NCBI GenBank assembly: GCA_905178155.1 | Contig: CAJINV010000005.1 | Coordinates: forward strand, 4,198,918-4,262,917 | Direction of reading: 5' to 3' | Source of the DNA: Amoebophrya sp. A120 | Taxonomy: Eukaryota > Sar > Dinophyceae > Syndiniales > Amoebophryaceae | DNA length: 64,000 nt | Part shown: one piece after another, positions 42,801 to 53,868 of the stretch | How the letters are laid out: the number at the start of each line of letters is the position of its first letter | How positions within the stretch are numbered: position 1 is the first letter of the stretch | Position numbers and translations under genes: made by a program | Notes under the pieces: generated by a model | Database searches by the model: none | Seen by the model: the letters and a program-made list of their open reading frames with translations, nothing else | What the model was told of the DNA's origin: nothing

Positions 42801-45632
42801 CGGGAGCGTTTCTTTTTACCCCGGATATGCGAATTTTGTGGTTTACCTCCTCGTCCAGAAGCGTCACCTCTAGTTCGCGCCCGATTTCTGCCGGGTCTGG
42901 ATATCCCTGGGGAATTACGCCCGCTCCTGTGTAGTGCCACAGCGTGTCATAAACGGCGGCGGGAAAGGACATGACATCGCCCTGCACCGGGTGGTGGTCC
43001 TGCTGCGTTGTACTATTCTTTGCCGCTTGACGGGTTTGCGGTCCTCTCGCTCGCAGAAAGGGCAGTACTTCCTTCTCGCAAACGTCTTTGTCGTACACTT
43101 CCAGCTGAGAGAACAGAAAACTCGCCGAAATCTGATAACTCGCGTGGGTGTAAAAATCGGCAGCATACTTCCGCCCGTTGGATGCCCCGCCCTCGTCCTC
43201 GAAGCTAAAGTCCTGCAGCACAGGTTGTGCAGCTTCGTTCCCGGCCTCCGAACGGAGCTGTGCCTGTCCCCCTGCTCCAGCCTCGGAAGTAGTAGGAGCG
43301 CTGGTGTTCACAAATGACGCGTGCGTGTCGTTGAAGCGCAGGGGCTCCAAGTTGCTCCGCACGTAGTGCAGGTAGGAGAAGGGTTGGAACAAGCAGTCCC
43401 CGGGCCGCAGGTGCGCGTGCTCCAGGGTCACGTTCTGCAGCTCGTATCGTGAAGAAAAATCCCCTACCCGACGCAGCTTTGTGGCCAAGAATCTTCATGT
43501 CTGTCCTGCACGAGGGCAAGTGCCGAAGAATTGTGCGCCGCATTTTTATGGTGGGGGCTCGTCATGCTGTTGGGCCTCCAGGGCAGTTGCTTCCCATGCT
43601 AAGCAAGAACTACATCCTTTTTACGCTGCTCCTACACAGGCTGAGACCACTCTGGCTGCAGTTTCTTACAGCAACACAGATCTACTGTGTACGAAAATTT
43701 AAGTCACATGAGAGCCATTGCGTTTGATACGGGGAGGATGAACCAGGGTTTTTCATTTTGATAGCTCCGGATACACGTTCAGATCCACCGAGTCGACGTC
43801 CACTGCCACCCAATCGGTCCCCCGATTGAGAAGATCCTCTTCCGTGTTGTAGTTTCCGCCACGGACCCACTGCATGGCCTTTCCGTATTTCCGTGTGTCA
43901 ATCAAAAAAAAATCCTTCCATCCCCGGTAGACGCAGAAGAAAATATTCTCCTTATCGTAGTGCAGTTGAGACTTCGTCGGCCTTCCCGCAACCCACAGAT
44001 TCGGCTCGAGGCTGTGGGTGAACGCGTTGTGGCCCTCCAGTGCGGACGGAAACGGATGCGGCCAAAGCTCCTTCTTGCGCGACACAGCGGAATTCACGTT
44101 TCCGATGCTTGTCCACGACTCTTCGAGAAGTTGTAGGGGGTCCTCTGCGGTCCCAGCATCTGCTCCTTGGCCGGCCGTCTTTTTTCCTCCTTGCCCCGCC
44201 TTGCGCGCGGCGTGCTTGGCCGCGGCACGGTCTTTTCGACGTTGGTTGTAGTTCCGCGAGACTTTGTGGGGGTCAATCTGCTTTTTTCTGGATCCGCACA
44301 AGAACGCCTTCGGAAGCACCGTCTCCCACATCATGCTCTGCGGCAGAATGGTCACCGCGTACATCATGTCTCGCAACTTGCCCGACGGATCGAGCAGTTC
44401 GGCAATGGTGCCGCGAAAGGCCACCACTTCCTCGTGGCTACCGCGGTTCTCTTTCTTCGGCTCCAACTTCAAGGCCACGTTCCCGAACTTCTCGACGACC
44501 ATGTCCTGAGGAAATAGGATGTAGTGCCCGAACCACAGTCAAGATGAGAAGCCAGCCGGAGGACAAACACAAATCCAGCTCCAGAACTTCTACTGGAGCT
44601 CAACATGCATGACGTGGTTGTAAAAAGCAAGTTTATTCACTATGATCCAGTGTGCTGCTGGTCTTGCCCAGCTAGTCCGGCTGCGTCGCGAATCCGCTAC
44701 CTTGGCCTGATTAGCCGCGCGTGACACACGCGGGGAGAGCGGGGCATCAAATAGGATTGGCATTGGATCATGGGCCGCGTGCATCAAATACGCATAACAA
44801 GTCGGCCGTGTAATTTTAGTTTAAGTTTTTGTTCTGGAAATGAAGAGCATGAGCAGGATATTAAAACGAGAAGCCTGCGGAGGTGGGTACTACGTTTCCA
44901 CACAGGATAGACGTAGGCCTCATCCCAGTACGTCGCCGCCGGCGACTCCACGTCCCGCAAGAGCACAGGGACGTGCTTCTCCACGTACTCCGTCCAAAAC
45001 TCGTCCGGGTTCAAGTCCTCAGCACGCACACTTCGGATGCGCTTCACGGGCTGCCCTTGAACCCCCAGCGGCTCCCGGTGTCCCTGCCGTAGAGCGGGCC
45101 GGACGTCAGTGGGAAGAGAAAGCTTCTCGCTCTCGCCTCCTGTACGCCGCACTCCGCCGTCCTCGGCATCGGCGCGACCCTGCGCTTGGCCCTGCTGCAG
45201 GAGAACGTACTTCACGAAGGCCCGCCGCTCCCGAAACAGGGCGAACCACTCCTTGGTATTCAAAAACTTGGAGTTGTCCCGATCGTAGTACTGAAACCAG
45301 CCCGGGCCGACATCCCACAGCTGCAGTTCCTGCGCGTCCGCCACGCCATCCCTGTTGCGGTCTACGAACTCACGCAAAACCCCACTGGGGTCATCCCCCG
45401 CGCCCACCTCATCCCACTTTGTCCAGCGCGGAGGTAGCTGCGCTCCACCACCGGGCGACCAGCTTCCTTGCTGCGAATTGCTCCGTCCCTCGACGTGCTC
45501 ACAAGCACGTAGCGCAAGCAGGAGCACGACAATAAGCAGAGACGACGAGGAGAACAAAAGTGAGCGTGGTCCTTCACCACACCGGGAGGCGTTGCTTGCG
45601 GCACACACTAGCGCCAGCCAGCTAGCTGACAT
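39859..45632 (-). CDS. Membrane-anchored EF-hand and JmjC/cupin protein, 918 aa
   Basis: Six exons: 45632-44910, 44501-43764, 43444-42828, 42384-42103, 41689-41592 and 40182-39859. Removing one 5-bp copy at each of five elements gives exactly 919 codons. Residues about 25-42 (SLLFSSSSLLIVVLLLAL) form a signal anchor. Two canonical EF-hand loops follow (DRNRDGVADAQE, 91-102, and DRDNSKFLNTKE, 117-128), then a JmjC/cupin_8-like domain: PVLLRDV, WDEAYV, SQLHYDKENIFFCVYRGWK with the iron-binding H-x-D, LRPGDCLFQPFSYLHYVRS with the distal His. The C-terminal part is basic, then acidic (SSTSSEDVPSDAETDVEL). By family it should be an Fe(II)/2-oxoglutarate oxygenase, probably facing the ER or secretory lumen with Ca2+ binding. 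Substrate unknown. Confidence 0.88.
40183..41591. mobile_element. Introner element A8 with an internal insertion of about 1.1 kb
   Basis: Family A ends and a perfect TCGTG duplication. Excision joins DCNKGHE to TYYVRSP. Alignment with A10 (54095-54360) shows an insertion of about 1.14 kb between roughly 40245 and 41385, bordered by GCTAACTTTG and GCTAAACTTTGG. Confidence 0.9.
40247..41385. repeat. DNA inserted in introner A8
   Basis: It shares ordered blocks with the insert of A4 (9090-9480), for example AATACCCGCAAC and CACAATGTTGGTTAG. No intact coding frame. The borders are approximate. Confidence 0.55.
41690..42102. mobile_element. Introner element C6
   Basis: Good family C cores (GACGTCCCCACCCCAGA and its complement). 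The flanks are poorly matched (TCCGA and CTCAA), but removing element plus five bases keeps the JmjC frame (PLL to LDLDWRR). Confidence 0.78.
42385..42827. mobile_element. Introner element C7
   Basis: Family C cores; one terminal TATC is eroded to GACC. The flanks CTCGA and TGCGA share three of five. Excision joins NHKIR to ERNRLKQ. Confidence 0.78.
43445..43763. mobile_element. Introner element B6
   Basis: Family B ends, with flanks GCTCG and GCTCC. Excision joins LNVYPEL to QNVTLEH inside the JmjC domain. Confidence 0.9.
44502..44909. mobile_element. Introner element C8
   Basis: Family C ends, with flanks GACCA and GACGT (three of five). Excision joins TYWDEAYV to VEKFGNVA. Confidence 0.8.
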
Positions 45633-46512
45633 CCTGCCTCCAGGCCCGTTTTGAATTTCAATCTAGTAAGTTGTAGAAGTGATTCCTACTTTTGTCAAAG
45701 GATCACTCTGTCCTGACCGGACGAGCATTTGCGCTACCTTACAGCTTTTACTTTTGAGGTGTTCTCTTCTGTGCGGGTGCAGTCGTGCCCATACCAAAAA
45801 TACACGACCTGCAAAAGATCATCAGCACACGTACCGATTTCTGAGAAGGGCCGACAACAACTGTGACCGGTTGCTAGCGTTACACCAATTGCAAAGCGCG
45901 CGGACCCGCCAGCAACAACAAGGCCATACGTAAATGTGATTTATATCATCGAGACCTCCATCAATGTGTCGCCGCGACACGTTCTGATTGACGGAGAGAA
46001 GATCCCAGTCCACTCAGCATTTGTCTCCGTACATAGCTGTGCACTAAGGCTGAAGCCATTTTTTTTTTCTGTTTATCTCCTCCCTTCCAAAATAAGGCTC
46101 AAAACGAAAACCAAACATAGCGTATCAGCCAGCACTCGGATTGCAAATGGAGCCACTTCGAGGATGGCACTCCGTCATTTGTGCGTAATTCTTGCGGTTC
46201 TTCTTCTGGCATCAGGGCCGCGAGAGTGCTTGCTACTAGAAGCATCGAGTTGAAGCATGGCCATCCGTACTAGAAGATGAGAAAACATAATGACCACATC
46301 AAGCGATCTTAGTACTTGGTACGGCTGTATGCGACCGTGCAGATATAGATACTGGGGTTTCATCGGCAGCGTGCCTTCACAGAAGACATCAGCCAACGCG
46401 AGAGTGCTGCGGACTGTCCCGCTCAGTTTTCCGTGGCAATACGGCTCATGCCTTTTCTGTCGCAGACCCCCTGACAAACAAACTGCAGCTCCGTTTTTCT
46501 AGTGTCGCACCG
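45633..46512. other. Intergenic stretch upstream of the JmjC gene
   Basis: No supported gene. A 101-codon minus-strand frame at 46477-46175 is possible but has no splice or domain support. Confidence 0.4.
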
Positions 46513-46776
46513 CTACGCCTTTTTGTACGGAAAGTCTTTGTGCCAGTAGATAGCATCACCAGTAACAAAGTCTTCATCCCGTGACCTAGAACCGCCCATC
46601 CCGGCGCCAGGATCTGGTAGGGAATAGCTCTTATCCTCCGTGAAAATGTCCACAAAACGCATCACCAAGAGGATTTGCCTGGGGTGCCGGTGCAATCGCT
46701 GCATAAGCTTTGCCTCCGAACGTCCACGTTCAACGCGACTAGTGGAAGCCTGATGTAGCTGCGAGGAGCGCCGCAT
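46513..46776 (-). CDS. Possible small protein, 87 aa
   Basis: An ATG-initiated single frame starting MRRSSQLHQ. It includes RQILLVMRFVDIFTEDKSYS and ends YWHKDFPYKKA. Composition resembles the real exons nearby and it lies between two same-strand genes, but no domain is recognised and it could be a chance frame or a terminal exon. Confidence 0.35.
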   Translation of the reverse strand: MRRSSQLHQASTSRVERGRSEAKLMQRLHRHPRQILLVMRFVDIFTEDKSYSLPDPGAGMGGSRSRDEDFVTGDAIYWHKDFPYKKA

Positions 46777-47024
46777 AAAAAAAAAGCGTGTACTTAGACG
46801 CCAACCACGAGGCGACTCAGATTAAGGGCGCATGACAAAATTAATACAACTCTTGCTCTTCGTGTTCATCGTCCCAAGCATAGACCGTTGCGGAGAACAA
46901 CAGTCTAGGTAAAAAAATCTACTTAACGATACTGTCTTTTCCGTTGTACATCAGACTGTTATCATTCACATGCCTGCACCAAAAACTCCCCCAGTTCTCA
47001 TCTAGCGTTTTTTCTGGAGATTCT

Positions 47025-48774
47025 CTAGTAGAGAACATTTTCTCGTGGATAGCGCCAGCGCAAAAAGTGGTGGTCAACCTTTTGGACACACTCGAGCTCC
47101 ACTTCTTGGCCTAGCACGAACACGGCGCATCTGGAAGGCCTGCCAATGGGCTCGTGCAGGTTCAGGAAGTGGCTGCCATTTTTGGACACGATTCCTCGAG
47201 TACTACGGAAAATTTTGCCACTGGTGACCAGATCCCGCCGGATCGCTTCGTGCACGTCTTCCGCTGCAATGCTTCGCAAGACTTCCCGCCCGGCACAGAA
47301 AAGCCGTTCCAACCGCCGCAACACAAACAGGAACTGGTCCAGCGTCAATCTCTGCAGGCCGTCGTCTGCGTGGTCGTGCTTTTGCTGTTTGCCCCTCGTC
47401 GTAGTTGTACCGCTAGTTGTAGGACCGGAGAAGAGCCTGCTGTCCTGCTCCCGTTGCGACGTTGCGTCCATTTTCTTCGCCAGACGCTTCGCACCATCCA
47501 AAGTTGCGCAGCTCCAACTACAGTCTCCCTTGCTGTTTCGTGCTTCCTCTTGGTCTCGCTCTCCGTAGTTCTCCGCAGAGGGCGGGCCCTGTTTGCTACT
47601 CTGTCTCCTCGACTCGTCCTTCAAAAGAGAAGGCCAGACTTGGACTTCTCGCCGAGGGGAGTGGCCGGCGTCCGCGACCTCCAAAAGAGCAGCAGCCTGA
47701 ACACCAGCGTCGCTCTCGACATCATCCTCTTCTGATGTCAGCATATCGCTGCTCCTAGAAGATGAACAGCAGCTCGAAGCGTCTTCGGCGTCCGGGGTAG
47801 AGGAACCAACCACTTCTTTCCCCTTCTCCTTTTCGCGCAGCAGCCTGTTGCGCTCGAAATCGTAGAACCCGTCGAACACATGTCTTATCCGCGCCTTGAC
47901 GCGTTGCATTTGTTGGACTGTCAGCGAACCATCAGCAAGATTTACAGGCTCCAACTCCATCAGCATGGAGTTTTCATCGCTAGTTCCGCTTCCATCCCCT
48001 CCAGCCCCGGATGCTAGGCCCTGTTCTGCTTCTGGCTGACCACGTACTGCTGGGCGGTGGGATTCGGTCGCTGTGCTCGCAAGACTTGCGTGCAGCCCGC
48101 GTACGAAGAAAAAGCAGGCCTGCGCGACCTTATCCAGGAAAAAAAGTGTGTAAGTGTAACTTTCTTTGAGAAACAGCATCACAAATTTGCTCTACATGAC
48201 AGAGAAAACCTGTCATGCGTGACTTGTAAGGGAAAACACACATGAAAAAAGGACTTCATGGCTATCTGGCATGACAGGTGTAACCCTTTTGCATGTTCTG
48301 CAACACAAATTTACACTTACACAGTTTTTTTCTTGCATAGACCTCCAATTCGGTGTATTCCGAGTAAAAACATCCCCACCCCAGACTTGTCACGCAAATC
48401 TGCATGCCAAAAATATTTCTCATGCGGAGCCCCATGCGAAGCATTTCTCCGTCGTGTTTTGGAGTTTGTGTTGCAGCTCAAATCAGCACGATATGCTAGA
48501 TCTGTGATGCTGCTGGAGCTAGCTAAACAGGATTACACTACGGGGCCAAATTTGTCATGCGAAACAACAGAAGCTGGTTGATTTGTCTAGCAGATTTCCC
48601 ATCTTGACCCTGGTGTGGGGATGTTTTTACATAGGATACGGTGACCTCATTGCTCTGTTCCTTCAAGCGACACCGGAGCCGTTCGGCAAAGTTTCGGATG
48701 TAGTCGCTCAGGCCTTCCATGGTTCGCCAAGCTGGTGCTGGTGGCACAGGCACTGGCACACTTCTTACAAACTC
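47025..48774 (-). CDS. Unknown protein, three exons with a 16-nt micro-exon
   Basis: Exons 48774-48639, 48355-48340 and 48130-47025 sum to exactly 416 codons. The first begins after a TTTCCAG acceptor (EFVRSVPVPVPPAPAWRTMEGL). An ATG lies 14 codons in and could be the start. The micro-exon supplies ELEV. The long last exon contains FFFVRGLHASLAS, a helical stretch (VQQMQRVKARIRHVFDGFYDFERNRLL), an acidic Ser-rich centre, and a C-terminal part (LDQFLFVLRRLERLF, GKIFRSTRGIVSKNGSHFLNL, HFLRWRYPRENVLY). Family not recognised. Confidence 0.75.
48131..48339. mobile_element. Introner element D (new end sequence)
   Basis: 209 bp. The ends TATCCAGGAAAAAAAGTGTG and TATGCAAGAAAAAAACTGTG (inverted) then share TAAGTGTAA. 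GACCT is duplicated perfectly. The ends differ from families A-C. Confidence 0.88.
48356..48638. mobile_element. Introner element C9
   Basis: Family C ends and a perfect CGGTG duplication. Excision joins QSNEVT to the ELEV micro-exon. Confidence 0.92.
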
Positions 48775-49675
48775 CTGGAAAGATTTATTATACGTGAATC
48801 AGCAGCCGCGGTCCCTTGCCCTTCGACGGAAGTAAGTTGTCCATATACTTATGTTCCATAGTAATGTTAATGTTCGAAGGAGGAGGTGGTCGTGGTATAT
48901 AATAGCATCGAGCTCACAGCCAGTACGTGGCGAGTCATGCTGTCTTCTTCATCCACCGACCTGCTGAGCGTGGCCGCTTATCCATTCCTATCGCGAACTA
49001 GACCAACATCCCTTACTTTTCACATGGGTATTTAGGGTCGCATTGAATCTTGTTCCTGCGAAGTCGGTAAATCAACGGCTCTTTATTTAGGATTTACCTG
49101 CCGGCACAACACGAACACGGCACTTATGAAAAAATATTCATCGCATCACTTTCCTCTCCACAGCGTTTCGTACTCGTTTGTTTCGATTCGGAACGCCTTT
49201 CGTTTCGATTGCCATGCCAACAGGAGCCAGGTTTTCCTTTTTTATTTTTGCCATTGCCAGCGATCGTCAAAATAAAGTTTTGTCGCCAACTATCTCCAAC
49301 AGTAGAATTAGAATTGTGATCCCGGTACTTGATCTTGTCAAGATCAGGGTAGTGCAGTCGCGATCAGGCAGAATTTTACTTTTGGTCTCGGTGTCGCAGC
49401 TACCGCTACGAATCAATCCCGTAGAAATAGCATCTTCAACTAATCGTTGTAATAAATGCTCTTGACTCGTCTTTTTCGCGCACTTTGACCTAAAAGCATG
49501 GAATCGAGCCAGTGTGTCGTATTGCAACGTGTTGAGGGTGGTACTTATCAGTGTGTGCACTGTGACGAATGGCACGTCGCCCTTCATGATCATGATAGAT
49601 TATGACGTTGACGACCATGTTTCGCTGCATGATAATGAAACATCCTCGTGGTTGTACCACCAGGCCTGTGATCAT
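48775..49675. other. Stretch without supported exon
   Basis: It should contain earlier exon(s) of the 47025-48774 gene if the ATG in its first known exon is not the start. Nothing convincing is seen. Confidence 0.4.
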
Positions 49676-50355
49676 CTACCAGCGCCCATACATGTTCGGC
49701 CGGGAACGCCCAAAGGCCGGCCTCGTTCGGTGTTTTAGGTCTGCACGGATCGCCTTTTTGCACTGCTCCCGACCGATCCGCGGGAAGTAGCCATGCTGTG
49801 TGGGCACCAGCTCTGGCGCCTTCAGGTGGCAATTCATAAGAGGAGTTTTGCCATCACTCGCAAGTTTGATTCGCGGTTGTACTAGACGATCTTGATCGAC
49901 GTCCCCAGCAGGTCGTCCTCCGCAACTACCAGTCTGGCTTGTCATGCTACGCGCAAAGAGCTCGCTGTTGTCCCATCGATTGTGGACGCCGCCTCGCTGG
50001 TCCCAGTCCAGCTTGTTGGGCAGTACCCACTGCTTCCACCGGACGTTCCGTCGCATTTCCTTTCGGTAAAAGGCCTGATCCGACTCCCCAAAGTGTTCGG
50101 TGATCCCGGCCTCCGCGTCTATTTTTCCGCGGCTTTTTCCAGCAGCCCAGAGCGCCCCGCCGATTTTTTCCGGCGAGTTCGTGCGCGGCGTTTCGTCCTG
50201 CTTAGACGTTGAGGTTGGGGGCGAGAAGACGTCAAAAGCCGCATCCTCGCGGGCCGATTCGGTCCCCGAATGCGCTCCCGTAGACCCAACGCTCGATGCG
50301 CCCGACGAAGCAGAAGAAGATGCACATGCAGTTGCACTATATAGCTCCCTCAGCT
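49676..50355 (-). CDS. Unknown protein, C-terminal exon of about 226 codons
   Basis: An open frame from an AG acceptor at 50357-50356 (preceded by an in-frame stop) to the stop at 49676. It has a Ser/Ala-rich N-terminal part, then GESDQAFYRKEMRRNVRWKQ, LDWDQRGGVHNRWDNSELF and a basic C-terminus ending RSRPNMYGRW. A segment around 49950-49825 reads like an unspliced short intron (GTAGCATG to CTGAAG) but is in frame. Family not recognised; the basic C-terminus would suit an organellar or ribosome-associated protein, which is only a guess. Confidence 0.6.
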
Positions 50356-50804
50356 GCTACATTCTCAACAGTCGCAAACTGCTATTGCAACAGTGGGCAA
50401 CTGTTACGAATAAACCCCGCAGACTTTATTTTACGATGCAAAAAGTATAGAAAGTGCATTATGTTGGTGACCACCGGTGCATTATGTACAGGTAGGGAGT
50501 TTTCTTTTTTTCAGAACAGACCGCCCCACTGCCCTCCCGATCTCGGATCTTTGGAAATGAACTCTTGCCGACTAAGCGAGAAGATGGTAAGCGAGGTCCC
50601 AGCGTCCCCCCTTTCCCTGGAGGGCAGAAACGAGGGTGGCCCTGTAAAACTAAAAAGTGAGCTGGCCTCCTATATACAAATAACGCGCATGTTGACCGGT
50701 TCAGGAAACCCTGAGTCTCACTAGACAAACCTCCAAGCAAAATTTGTACATTCATTTGCTGAACATGCTAATTAATGCAAGACGAAATCCAAGCTCGTCT
50801 TCTG

Positions 50805-52121
50805 TCACAGCAACAGTTGAGATTGTAACACCTGCGCAGATGATAAACAAGGCAAAGCAGTAAGTAAATTGTACAGGACGAAGACGTCGCATACGCGAGG
50901 GCACCCCGTGCGCATTGCGTAGTCTGCTGCCGTTCTGTTTTCCGCGTCCCGCGCACGGCCGTTCGCTCCCTTTTGCAAGAGGAGGCGGCAGGTGCCGTAG
51001 GACTTCTGCTGCGCCGCCAACATGAGCGGCGTTCTCCCCGAACGTGTATGGGATTGTTCCCAAGCGTTGCATTCTCAGTTGTTGCATGATTTGTCGTCCA
51101 AAATTCTCTACTTACATCATCAAGCTGCTTCGCGTGCAAAGTTCTCGACGCGGACACGCACACGCTAGATAGCATGCATTAGAATCTGCGCCAAAGAACC
51201 TGTAACGCAAAAAGCGCAATCCTCCCCCTTTGCCTTTCACTTTTGCCATTCTTGCAGTACATGTAACAGTTGAGAAAGTAACGTTTGAGAACCCCATAAC
51301 GTGAATCTTTCCTGTCGAGTATCTGTTTCAGCACCTTTTTGTTGCCGAGCGTCCGTAGCAACTCATCTACTGCGGGATAATCCGCACTGGCGCACGCGTC
51401 ACGAAGAGATTTTGCAAAATGTTCTATTGCAGCAAACTGGACCTTCTCGTTGTGTTGTCGACCACCCGCAACGACTTCACCACCGGGCGGAAGAGTAGAT
51501 CCTGCAGCATGCCGTTCCTGCAGCGAAAGGTTTGTGTCCGCCTTCTGCGGTCGTAGACTTCGGGACGGAGCTCGTCCTCCCGTTCTTTCCTCCAAAACGG
51601 TAGTGCCCCAAGTGCGAGTATGCGTGCAGTCATGGCGGAGCGTGCTGGAGCTTCCTTGCGACGAAAAAAGATCGACCAAGAGCTCCTCCCTTACTGCCGC
51701 GCTCCGCGGCCCCCCAGAAGGCTTACAGCGCTCCGCCGACATTTCCTCCAAAACACGGGGACTCCCTGTGTTCGGAACACCAGTTAGGGGCTGCCGGCAT
51801 GCGAGGCTCTTGCTTCGAAGTGACGCCTATCCACTGCAAGCATGTCTGGGTCTGGAAAGACGGAGTTGCTTTGTGCTGCTGAGCTTCGCATGCCAAAGTG
51901 GACTCGCTCCTGTAGTTGTACACCATGAAGAGAGCATTGTCTTTCACTTTCAAATATTGGACGACCAAGCCATACCTAGACATATTTGCGATGCATAATG
52001 CCGTTGTGGTCGCAGTCTGCGCCAAATCTTGTACGAATTGCTGCATCAAGGTTTGTTGCGTGGTGCGACTCACGCCCCACACCGGCCAGCTGGCGAATAT
52101 GAGAGCGCAGCACACCTCTTC
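50805..52121 (-). CDS. Ankyrin-repeat protein, C-terminal three exons
   Basis: Exons 52121-51998, 51827-51283 and 51073-50805 total 311 codons. The first begins after an ATTACAG acceptor (EEVCCALIFASWPVWGVSRTT). The introner between exons 1 and 2 is A9; the second intron (51282-51074) is placed by frame (SRYGVLK to QCNAWEQ). The last exon has an ankyrin motif, GRTPLMLAAQQKSYGTCRLL then LQKGANGRARDAENRTAADY. The preceding exon has helical repeat-like sequence (DACASADYPAVDELLRTLGN). Ankyrin repeats mediate protein binding; the partner is unknown. An upstream exon is expected. Confidence 0.8.
51828..51997. mobile_element. Introner element A9, short
   Basis: Family A ends, with flanks ACGCC and ATGCC, only 170 bp. 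Excision joins AQTATTTA to SLRSKSL. Confidence 0.85.
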
Positions 52122-53868
52122 CTGTAATGCAAAATTGCAATTCATCCAGTGCTCCTGCCCCTGTATAAGCACTAGCAGAAGCAGCACCAGCTTGCATCAG
52201 AAATAACTTGAGCACCACGACAGTGCTGCAGTCTGCACCTGGACTTGATACACAGATCCCAAAGCGCCACAAGAAGGCAACGAGGCTACACCTCTGCCGT
52301 GATCTCTGTTGGTGTTGCCGAGTATGCCCACTGCAAATGAGAGAGAGGAGGACTTGTGCATCAGCGTAGCGAAGTGGCGTCGCCCGGAACGGGCGACCAA
52401 CCCGCGGCTCAACCGGTTACTCTTCATACTTACAGTTAGCTGCCGCCGGTCGCCAGTTATAAAACAATGCGGCGCAACCGAACCTGCTGAAGAAGAGTCC
52501 TCTGGAATTGTTGTTCTGTTTTTGTGCTCTTCACATGATCATACGTGCGAAGCAAAAATGGTTGTGCGTGGGGTCTTCCTTCAGCGACAGACCTGGTGCC
52601 CCATGTAAAGCTACACTCTGCAACACGACACGCGAGGACGTTGTTGCCACTGGTTCATCCCTTGGCCCGATGGGCATGTCACTTGCCAGTCAGGTTCCCC
52701 TGGCCCGATGGGCAACATGTAAGCCACTTGCCAGTCTCAAAACACCGCCAGACAAAAAGTTGAGCAGATTCAAGTTCCTACCTTTCCGCATGAGGTTGAC
52801 CGCTAATAATAACAAACAAGCGTACGAGCACTGAAAATAATCATCGGTTCCGTTTCATGTCGCCTGAACAAGAGGCCCATGCCTCTCTACCTCCGCCTTC
52901 TGCACGCAGCAATCTCCGTCACCAGGCAACTGCGACCAACAATCTTCATTGGAGGTAAACAAGGCTAATTTTGATTTGGATCTGATTTCCCACATACCAG
53001 AAGAAGAAATATGCGCAGGCAGAAAATCTGAAGATCTGTGCAACAAATTCATCAGCTGTAGAACACAGACTAGAGTGAGCGCGATTGCTGCAAATCAGGA
53101 TGTGGCGCACTTCGTGACTGCCGTAATTTTGCCTAACGGCCTCAATTCCATTAGCGCGTTACTACACTCGTCCATCCTAGGAACCTAGCACATTCCGACC
53201 GACCAATCGTTCCTGTGTATGACCAGTATGTGAAAATAAAGTAGGGTTGATTATATGACTGTCATTTCTAGCTCTGTTTTAGTTTCTCGAGTCGAAGCGA
53301 AGTGTTTTGCTGGAGGCAGGCCTCTCCGCATATGGCTCGATCGACAAGGGCAGAGCTCCGCCTAATTTCCCAAGTCCCTACTGCTGAATAAAAATTATTT
53401 TCGTTGATATTACCTTTGGGATGTGTAGTGCTCGATCTTCAATTTCATGATACAATGAATATAAATTGATCATATTAACGCGACGCATTAGATTACTTTC
53501 TGTGCGACATCGAGATGATGCGGCAGCGTCAACAAGAATACATGGCTCATCATACAGATAAACAGTAACAGGTAGAGTTGTCCCAACAGCACAATGAATT
53601 ATACAGCAGCAGCAGCAGCAGCGCGTCACGCGGAGGTGACCATTGGCGGCACAAGCCTTCCCTTTTTTTCCCGGGGGTTAGAAAGCTAAATCCGGCTGTT
53701 GCAAGAACAGTTCTAAATATCATCAGGCTGTTGCGACCGAAACAACTAGGTACAGGGCTTGTCGTTGTCGTTGTGGGCACCAAACTCTACAACTTTCTTA
53801 TTCTTGGTCCCGTATTCTATTAATCTCCCCGCTACCAAAACCGCGACCGCGGCCACTTCAACAAGTCT
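52122..53868. other. Region without a firm gene call
   Basis: 52430-52122 on the minus strand may hold an upstream exon of the ankyrin gene. The rest shows short random frames and a CAG trinucleotide run at 53603-53620. Confidence 0.4.

Noticed and set aside
52949-53188. 79-codon plus-strand frame
   Set aside because: It would be the only plus-strand gene, has no domain or context, and its length is within chance.
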